21,393 bases of DNA, taken from the IMG/VR virus record IMGVR_UViG_3300018417_000089, positions 1 to 21,393 of that record; one strand, written 5' to 3'. Source of the DNA: a virus. The notes below the pieces were generated by a model. The model worked only from the letters and a program-made list of their open reading frames with translations, was not told the DNA's origin and did not search any database. The position numbers were made by a program, and so were the translations under genes. Below, in pieces: positions 16,301-21,393 of the stretch (the stretch's first letter is position 1; every line of letters starts with the position of its first letter).

Positions 16301-18799
16301 TCTGGATTCGTTTCTAATGGAATTCGAAGAAGACTTGCCAAAAAAATAAGCGACTCATATAATTCCACACGTTTTAACAATCGGTCTAATCGTGGTTATG
16401 TTCGTAGAGTGGTCGCGAGAGACTCATTAAGAATGAGAATCGGCAATCGTTTTGTAGATGTTGCATTGATTCCTTGGATAAGATCTAGAAAAATCTTTTT
16501 CCATGCCAAAGGATTAACACCTAATACTAAATTTACCCCATTCTTTGATGGTGTTGATGTATCAGCGTGGTGTAAATCAGAAACTTCTTTTGTAGCGTTT
16601 TCTGATAGAAATGATGATCTTGGTAATCAGAACACATACAATTCTTTGACACAACATCCAGAAGGTACTGAGGAGTTAATTTCAAATTCTCAGGGTGAAT
16701 GTATAGGATCATTTTTTATTCCTAACTTAAAACCAGTTTACTATCTTCCAAAGAAATTTCAATCGAGGAGATTACGTAATTCTTATCTAAGATTTAGGGC
16801 TGGTATTCGAGAATTTAAACTTTTGGATATCAATGAGAATGATTGGTCTAAAGCGAACAGTAAGGCTTTTGCTTACTATAGCGTTGTTGGTGCATTAAAC
16901 AACAAAACAAATCATATGTTAACTACACGGGGGTATCAGACCACATTACCTTTGGGATTAGGGTTTTCAAGTTTTCCTTCTGCATATTCTCCACGAGATT
17001 TAAAAAATTCTTTGGATGCTCAAAATGCTTCGATAGGTATAATTAATGCTCAACTAGCGGGTAAGTATAGTCCAATAACCGAACCATTAACTTCGGGACA
17101 ATTAACAACTCTTGACGCTAATGGTGAAATGTCACAAGTGTTATCAGATTACATTAATGTTAACAACAATCAGTACTCTAATAACTATAGTGCACCGAAC
17201 GCTTTACCACAAAACCCGCTTGCACAAACATTTTATGTCGACAATCAATTTGGTGTTGTGTTAACTAAGATATCATTATTCTTTAAGAGTAAGTCGCAAG
17301 ATGATTTACCAGTATCGATACATTTAAGGCCGGTTATTAATGGTAAGCCTTCCAACACTGATATTGTTCCAGATAGTCATGTTTTCAAAAATGCAACTGA
17401 AGTAAATGTCGCAAGTTTCGGTGACGTGTTTACTATGTCTAAAATTAAAAGCGATTATGAAACTGAGTTTGTTTTTGATGAACCTGTATTCTTACAACCT
17501 TGGACAAGTTATGCTGTGGTAATTACTTCACCTTCTGAAGATTATGAAATATTCTCGGCAAAGACCAAGGATTATGTGTTAGGCAACTCTGGTAAAAGTA
17601 TTAGTACTCAGGCCGGTTCTGGGAGTTTATTCTTACCTCAAAATGGTGTTGTCTGGTTAGAAAGTAAAAACCAAGATTTAATGATGCGTTTGGCTCGTGC
17701 ACAGTTTAATATTTCGGGCGGTAGTTTATTCTTGAAAAACGCACCTTTACCCGCAAAACAATTAGAACCCAATCCAATAAGATTAAACGGAACTACTAGT
17801 GTTTATGTTAAAGCTCCATGTCATGGTTTGGCTGTTGGAGATACTGTACAACTTGCTAATTGTGAAGATGTCAGTAATATTACTGCGGCAACATTAAACA
17901 CTACACATATTGTGGATGCCATAGATGCAGATGGTTATCAATTTGTAATTGGTACTACAGCAACTGAATCTGTTAGTGGGGGTGGTGATCAATGTCTCTC
18001 TTCTAGAAACTTGGTATTTGATGTGGTAAATCCAAACATGGAAAGTATTATTCCAAACTTTACTTCACTAGACTATTCTGCGAAGTTTATTTCTGGAGCA
18101 CATGTTTCTCAACCAACGTCAGAAAGGTTTTTGCCTAATGGTTTGGGTGGAGCAATCATCAGTGCGAAATTTGAAAAGATAACACCAGATCAGAACACAG
18201 AATTTGATAAACCCAGAGCAGTCTATAATAGCAGTGTGGTTGATGCCACGAGTCATTTAGGATCAACAACTGCTGGTGATACAGAATCTGTTTATATGAA
18301 AATAGATTTTAAATCCTCTAACGATTATGTGTCTCCAATCTTAGATCTTTCTAGATGTTCTTTAACAGTCGCAGGTGAATGTATTTTTGATGGGAATCAA
18401 ACACCAAGCCTTCATCCGGTTGCAGAAACATCGCCTTCTGGTGGTACAGATGGTCCTAAACATATCACAACTCCTATAACTCTTGAAGTGCCTGGGGTTT
18501 CGATGGATGTTAGAGCCGAAGTTACTGTACCACCTGATGCAAACATTGATTTTTACTACAGAACTGCAACTGCAGATCAGAATATTTCAGAGGTTCCTTG
18601 GAGATATCAACCGCCTGTTAATCCTATTCCCAATTCTACATCGGGTACGGTTCAAGCGCAGTGGTTGCCTGGAGGAAAGAACGGGAGTTTAGATCCATTT
18701 ATGCAATCACAGACCAAGTTTGTAATGCGGGGTCAAGGTAAAGGACCTTCTATCCAATTGGGCACTGGTGGTATTTTGACAAGGATACATGCCGTATAA
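13358..18799 (+). CDS. Large DUF4815-type baseplate/wedge structural protein
   Basis: A 1813-aa protein, the largest gene here. The N-terminus has the DUF4815 mark FNSGRALQARELTQLQTLIY (about 30-49) followed by GRFGSNVFKEGSAVSFG. About 650-815 contain the second mark: GGIGGAFYSP, IPDHVLQDGSVISLRNYLDF, RPDKD, YHLPRADKVLI, then KLYTMADIAKLDDKIENLKE and YTELNIAELRAF. Later parts: a beta-rich middle with WMNSW-like Trp-rich patches (WNSWQWNWKG), a repeat-like domain LAVGDTVQLANCEDVSNITA ... TTHIVDAIDADGYQF (about 1487-1530), and a terminal domain ending GQGKGPSIQLGTGGILTRIH. It sits where T4 has gp7/gp10 relative to gp8, so a gp7-like wedge or gp10-like fibre-base role is likely, but I cannot assign one. 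No signal peptide. Confidence 0.75.
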   Translation: MASTFTSSTLPQLYKDDYDSADNYHQILFNSGRALQARELTQLQTLIYEEMGRFGSNVFKEGSAVSFGNIAINASYDFIQIETVTGGAFADIPVGTVFTEAGSNIKVKVLQVLPAETLVNPDTLFVTYINGGGTAINGTPPTVSVGGELLGGNFTLTVHESGQNDAPFPTGRAVKLDVDQGDFFVMGRFVHSNAQSIILSPTSQIVNTIVGFKIIQEVITVNDTQDLYDNAGSSPNLASPGADRYRIRLELVEKDPNNDTDTFVFLARIENSKIVETVDVLDSYNKINDVLALRTEEESGDYIVNPFTIGFDSADAENLSLTISEGTAYVNGYRVENPSPTKLIVPRSIGDGELVNNDVIPVTYGNYVLIDSTTALPTFDYSQVNICSDTIGSSVIGTCRIRGVEPSGSQLKMYLFDIEINPNENFNTAKSITQFGAGDTQLLNTNGTSAQLFGSTDNDLLFQTSRPRPSSFSDIIITTQKSVTKIAEVTGNTITLDNLPGGETYENSSQWIIVEISGANGPAFIPTTVTGIGTNAVTISDPLIADGEAYQIIHYVKNSSATQKSKSLTSLSGYFDVVSGEVDLGLPDVSQVEVVKVVGAGPDVTTGPDCSERFILDDGQRDNYYQNGKLILKGGETDPTRVYVEFTYWARGGIGGAFYSPQNYSASTYGNIPDHVLQDGSVISLRNYLDFRPDKDAAGNFSNISFLPTSGTSISADVTYHLPRADKVLITQEGDLQVLMGQQSRDPQLKKTPDNALELYQVLMNANTIDENDVQIKPIEHKLYTMADIAKLDDKIENLKEYTELNIAELRAFHTPSLDSAGLERPDSGIVVDNGEDQTGSATEDGDYSASLDPENQLIRPMVDEDNIRLVIETLSGVNYGNSNVVKKGDNVYLGYDSAEWKFQNLASRSIKVNPYGMVDNVGVIKLSPSTDEWKESKEEAIKAVVGTSKLDTKQAFLWNSWQWNWKGRNDEDLWISDDTKSGFVSNGIRRRLAKKISDSYNSTRFNNRSNRGYVRRVVARDSLRMRIGNRFVDVALIPWIRSRKIFFHAKGLTPNTKFTPFFDGVDVSAWCKSETSFVAFSDRNDDLGNQNTYNSLTQHPEGTEELISNSQGECIGSFFIPNLKPVYYLPKKFQSRRLRNSYLRFRAGIREFKLLDINENDWSKANSKAFAYYSVVGALNNKTNHMLTTRGYQTTLPLGLGFSSFPSAYSPRDLKNSLDAQNASIGIINAQLAGKYSPITEPLTSGQLTTLDANGEMSQVLSDYINVNNNQYSNNYSAPNALPQNPLAQTFYVDNQFGVVLTKISLFFKSKSQDDLPVSIHLRPVINGKPSNTDIVPDSHVFKNATEVNVASFGDVFTMSKIKSDYETEFVFDEPVFLQPWTSYAVVITSPSEDYEIFSAKTKDYVLGNSGKSISTQAGSGSLFLPQNGVVWLESKNQDLMMRLARAQFNISGGSLFLKNAPLPAKQLEPNPIRLNGTTSVYVKAPCHGLAVGDTVQLANCEDVSNITAATLNTTHIVDAIDADGYQFVIGTTATESVSGGGDQCLSSRNLVFDVVNPNMESIIPNFTSLDYSAKFISGAHVSQPTSERFLPNGLGGAIISAKFEKITPDQNTEFDKPRAVYNSSVVDATSHLGSTTAGDTESVYMKIDFKSSNDYVSPILDLSRCSLTVAGECIFDGNQTPSLHPVAETSPSGGTDGPKHITTPITLEVPGVSMDVRAEVTVPPDANIDFYYRTATADQNISEVPWRYQPPVNPIPNSTSGTVQAQWLPGGKNGSLDPFMQSQTKFVMRGQGKGPSIQLGTGGILTRIHAV

Positions 18800-18801
18800 T
18801 T

Positions 18802-19035
18802 ATGAAAGAATATCTTGAAGTTTCAGGTCATCCGGGCTTAGTTCGTGATCCAGATAACAACGCGATTTTGTCCGTTGATTTTGAAAAAATCGAACGAGCT
18901 CGAAGACTGAAAAAAGAAAAGCTGACCCAAGAACAAATTCAAAGAACGTTTGACAGTAGATTGAGTTCTCTTGAATCTGATATATCTGAAATTAAAGAGG
19001 TTCTAAATTCCATAGCAAAAAACTTATATAAATAA
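18802..19035 (+). CDS. Small coiled-coil virion-cluster protein, function unknown
   Basis: A 77-aa protein starting 2 bases after the previous stop. The N-terminal half, YLEVSGHPGLVRDPDNNAIL (4-23), is a block I recognise from a short conserved protein of T4-like marine phages, with no assigned role. The second half (about 28-77) is a charged helix with heptad-like spacing, ARRLKKEKLTQEQIQ then LSSLESDISEIKEVLNSIAK, so it should form a coiled coil. Conservation next to structural genes suggests a chaperone or a small structural or assembly part. The next late promoter lies inside its last codons. Confidence 0.7.
   Translation: MKEYLEVSGHPGLVRDPDNNAILSVDFEKIERARRLKKEKLTQEQIQRTFDSRLSSLESDISEIKEVLNSIAKNLYK
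19027..19034 (+). promoter_or_regulatory. T4-type late promoter for the Tyr-repeat structural gene
   Basis: Perfect TATAAATA overlapping the final codons of the 77-aa gene (its TAA stop is 19033-19035). It ends 28 bases before ATG 19063. The region between them (ACACTGATTATAAGTTTTAA) has no clear Shine-Dalgarno sequence. Confidence 0.85.
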
Positions 19036-19062
19036 ACCATACACTGATTATAAGTTTTAATA

Positions 19063-21393
19063 ATGTCTCTTAGACCATTTAAATTTGCCAATGATGCTAC
19101 CAATACGGGTGCAATTAAGCAATTCTCTAAACCTGAACGGCAATATCTTGCCTATAGGACGGGAAAATATCTTACCGATATGGTCGAAGGAGATCCTTCA
19201 ACGCTAACCATTACACCTACAGCAACCACCGTCAACGTTGGTACTTATGTAGACACAATCTATAATCCTGACGTTCCTAGTGAATTTCCGAGAACACGTT
19301 CACGAACATATTACGGTAAAGCTAATTCCTCAGATGATGTTAATAAATTTAGTTATGTGAATCCTGTTACACTACCGTCATTAGTTTATACTGACGATAC
19401 TGTCGAAATAACCGTTACGGTTGATTGTTCTGAGACTCAAAATAGATTTGATGAAATACAATCATCAATTTCGTTTAATACTTCGGCTTCTAATTATAAT
19501 ATAGATTCGATTGTCACTTCTCCTACAGCTACAACAATTGATGATCTATCAGTTTCTTGGGAAAATTTTTCAACTGGATTAACACCACAACAATATTCAG
19601 TAACGTATACACTATCATTTACTAATATTGGTTACATGTTGGTTTCTATTAGTTCATCAGCTTTAGATTCAAACAATGTGCAACCAACATCAACTGATAT
19701 TTACTCTTCTTTTATTAGAGTCGAAAGATCTGATTCGCCGGGATTATCTGAAATACAAACTTCAATTTATCAAGAAAATATGGTGACACCGTTAGAGGAC
19801 GGTGAAAATAAAAGATATCCCATTTATTACGATGTTTACCGTAGAGGGTTGAAAGAAAGTAATAATGTAGAATTGGACAACATGACTGTGGGCGTCCTAA
19901 ACAATATGATGGAAGACGAATTGCCTGGGACATATCGCTTGTCAGCAGATTCGCCTGGTGATGATTGGCAAATTTATTTAGAAAATGTTTTTATTGATAC
20001 AAGATATGATGGAAGTTCGACCGCATATTCTATATGGTTGAGAACAGAATACGAAACAATTCCAGTCCGAACAAATCCTTTAGTAGTTAGACGTGCTGGA
20101 CCTAACAATCGCTTTGATGGTCTTCAAGCGATGAATGATGAACAGATAGATTTTACCTTCGGGGAAAGAGCTAAAAGAATTATTATGGAATCTGGCGTTG
20201 GCACATATCAATTGAGGTCTAGTGAACAAGGCGCACCTACGGATGCTGGCACATGGGTCGCTAGAGGCGTTGCAATTGATACTCGTTTAACATTTAGAGC
20301 GGATGAAGGGTACACTGGATTTGTTGACTATGAAAGAACGTATGACTCAACATATATTGGTGATACCATATATGAAGGAGATTATGAAGGAACATATCTT
20401 GTAGAATATGAAACTGAATATGAATCGACATATTCTACAGAGTATGAAACAGCATTTCAACTTCAGTATACTGGAAACTATTCTACAGATTATGAGGGAC
20501 TATATGAAACAGGTTATTTGAACGAATATTCTGTTGAATATCTTCAAGAATATGGTGCAATTGATTTCGAAGCCTTTGATGGATATGAACCGGATCGTGA
20601 ATTATATCAAGCCGAATATGAAGGTATTATTGACATTGAAAATTATAATGCTGATTATGATGGGTCTCCAGCTGAATATGTTGCTACATATAACGTAGAC
20701 TATAGTGGTGATTATCAAACAGATTATATTGGTGGTTACGAAAGAGACGATTTTGAATTTTATTCTGGAGTGTATATCGGTGATTATTTAACCGAGTTTG
20801 AAGCTTACGATGGTGAATACATTGGTACTTTTGAGATTACTAATTATAATACCGAATTCTTAACATACGAAGTCTTTGGTGGCGAGTACATTGGTACCTA
20901 TGATGGAGAATACATTGGTACGTTTGAGATTACCAATTATAATACCGAATTCTTAACATATGAAAACTTTGGTGGCGAGTACATTGGTACCTATGATGGA
21001 GAATACATTGGTACGTTTGAAACTGCAAATTACAACACTGAATTTTTGACATATGCTGTTTTTGGTGGGGAATATATTGGCACGTTTGAAGGTGAAACAT
21101 ATACGACAGATTTCTTATCTTATACCGAGTTTGCTGGACAATATCTAGGAACTGATTTTGAAGAGTTTTCAATAACTAATTACACTGGTTTTGAAAGTTT
21201 TAGTGGTGACATTATTACAACAGATTTCGAATTTTTCGAATCTACTCCTTATCAAGGCTTCGAATCTTTCACGGGTTCATATACTGGAACTGATTTTGAA
21301 TCTTTTTCAGTCACCAATTATCAAGGCTTCGAATCTTTCACGGGTTCATATACTGGAACTGATTTTGAATCTTTTTCAGTCTCCAATTATCAA
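19063..21393 (+). CDS. Giant Tyr/Gly-repeat virion structural protein, C-terminus beyond window
   Basis: An open frame of 777 codons from ATG 19063 to the last base, with no stop. The start lies 28 bases after a perfect late promoter. Residues 1-70 (MSLRPFKFANDATNTGAIKQ, then ERQYLAYRTGKYLTDM, GTYVDTIYNPDVP) resemble the N-terminus of a large structural protein of marine T4-like phages. About 75-240 look like an Ig-like beta domain. 240-415 form a globular region with RVLN-type strands, including YPIYYDVYRRGLKES, LPGTYRLSADSPGDDWQIYL and a near-repeat RIIMESGVGTYQLRSSEQGA with TWVARGVAIDTR. From residue 417 to the end nearly every third to fifth residue is Tyr or Phe and the rest are mostly Gly, Glu, Asp, Thr, Ser. 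A long fibre or rod on the baseplate or neck is likely; no enzyme motif is seen. Confidence 0.82.
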   Translation, partial: MSLRPFKFANDATNTGAIKQFSKPERQYLAYRTGKYLTDMVEGDPSTLTITPTATTVNVGTYVDTIYNPDVPSEFPRTRSRTYYGKANSSDDVNKFSYVNPVTLPSLVYTDDTVEITVTVDCSETQNRFDEIQSSISFNTSASNYNIDSIVTSPTATTIDDLSVSWENFSTGLTPQQYSVTYTLSFTNIGYMLVSISSSALDSNNVQPTSTDIYSSFIRVERSDSPGLSEIQTSIYQENMVTPLEDGENKRYPIYYDVYRRGLKESNNVELDNMTVGVLNNMMEDELPGTYRLSADSPGDDWQIYLENVFIDTRYDGSSTAYSIWLRTEYETIPVRTNPLVVRRAGPNNRFDGLQAMNDEQIDFTFGERAKRIIMESGVGTYQLRSSEQGAPTDAGTWVARGVAIDTRLTFRADEGYTGFVDYERTYDSTYIGDTIYEGDYEGTYLVEYETEYESTYSTEYETAFQLQYTGNYSTDYEGLYETGYLNEYSVEYLQEYGAIDFEAFDGYEPDRELYQAEYEGIIDIENYNADYDGSPAEYVATYNVDYSGDYQTDYIGGYERDDFEFYSGVYIGDYLTEFEAYDGEYIGTFEITNYNTEFLTYEVFGGEYIGTYDGEYIGTFEITNYNTEFLTYENFGGEYIGTYDGEYIGTFETANYNTEFLTYAVFGGEYIGTFEGETYTTDFLSYTEFAGQYLGTDFEEFSITNYTGFESFSGDIITTDFEFFESTPYQGFESFTGSYTGTDFESFSVTNYQGFESFTGSYTGTDFESFSVSNYQ
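20371..20553 (+). repeat. Fifteen consecutive 4-residue Tyr repeats (12-base period) in the structural gene
   Basis: Codons for residues 437-497 read as an unbroken run of [Tyr/Phe]-x-x-x: YEGD, YEGT, YLVE, YETE, YEST, YSTE, YETA, FQLQ, YTGN, YSTD, YEGL, YETG, YLNE, YSVE, YLQE, then Tyr. The DNA has a loose 12-base period set by TAT. Spacing loosens afterwards but aromatic residues stay frequent. Confidence 0.9.
20812..21090 (+). repeat. Three tandem 93-base (31-aa) repeats
   Basis: Units begin at 20812, 20905 and 20998, each starting with GGT/GGA GAA TAC. The unit is GEYIGTFEITNYNTEFLTY, then two variable residues and FGGEYIGTYD. Units 1 and 2 differ at 6 of 93 bases by hand alignment; unit 3 is more diverged and ends GTFE. 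Reading frame is kept throughout. Confidence 0.93.
21181..21393 (+). repeat. Tandem 69-base (23-aa) repeats running off the window
   Basis: Units begin at 21181, 21250, 21319 and 21388 (last one cut after 6 bases). The second and third differ by a single base (A/T, Thr to Ser) over 69 bases, so they duplicated very recently; the first (YTGFESFSGD...) is diverged but has the same length. Unit: YQGFESFTGSYTGTDFESF, then SV, Thr/Ser and Asn. Confidence 0.92.

Noticed and set aside
20930-21172. 80-codon minus-strand frame rich in Gln, His, Cys, Tyr
   Set aside because: It is the antisense of the 93-base repeats; its composition follows from the repeat and there is no promoter or ribosome site.
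20812-21393. CRISPR array or non-coding satellite
   Set aside because: Repeats are contiguous, in frame, with no spacers, and encode a continuous protein.
1-21393. tRNA genes, insertion sequences, integrase, attachment sites, anti-defence genes
   Set aside because: I looked for them; every stretch longer than 50 bases is filled by head or tail genes and no transposase, tRNA-like fold or strong terminator hairpin was seen.

Overview
The window is a late-gene block of a T4-like (Straboviridae/Kyanoviridae-type) contractile-tailed phage. It is A+T-rich, has no host genes, and reads almost without gaps as head-completion plus baseplate genes. The variants of the proteins (a long glycine-rich gp48, gp8 with a Gly-Thr-Gly-Tyr beta insert, a large DUF4815-type wedge protein, a giant Tyr-repeat structural protein) resemble those of marine T4-like phages such as cyanophages and pelagiphages. 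The host cannot be decided from this sequence.

Layout. Bases 1-1248 are on the minus strand: a cut-off tail-tube-fold protein, a conserved protein in the place of T4 gp2 (DNA-end protector), and gp4 (head-completion nuclease). A divergent control region at about 1249-1294 carries a perfect T4-type late promoter (TATAAATA) on the plus strand and a one-mismatch copy on the minus strand. From 1295 to the end every gene is on the plus strand. Tail tube cap gp48, wedge gp53, hub gp27, the gp5-type OB-fold/lysozyme-like hub protein, a tail-associated amidase, a separate beta-helical spike protein and a 208-aa protein that looks like an inactive M15-type peptidase follow each other with overlaps or gaps of a few bases. 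A second late promoter (9526) precedes gp25 and gp6. A third (11966) precedes gp8, a 1813-aa DUF4815-like wedge/fibre-base protein and a 77-aa coiled-coil protein. A fourth (19027) precedes a giant structural protein that runs off the right edge.

How they work together. gp27, the gp5-like protein and the spike should form the central hub and needle. gp48 (perhaps with the gp54/gp3-like protein at the left edge) caps the hub and starts the tube. gp53, gp25, gp6, gp8 and the DUF4815 protein should form the wedges. The amidase and the lysozyme-like domain would open peptidoglycan during tube penetration. gp4 and the gp2-like protein finish the packaged head. Late transcription should depend on phage-encoded gp55-type sigma acting at TATAAATA.

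Most unusual points: (1) the last protein, with at least 361 residues of aromatic repeats, including 15 consecutive 4-residue Tyr units, three 31-aa units and very recent near-identical 23-aa units; (2) a T4 gp5 whose functions are spread over separate genes, with a lysozyme domain that seems to lack its usual catalytic Glu and an added amidase; (3) an apparent pseudo-M15 peptidase in the hub operon; (4) a sharp C-rich to G-rich switch inside the amidase gene that coincides with the domain border.
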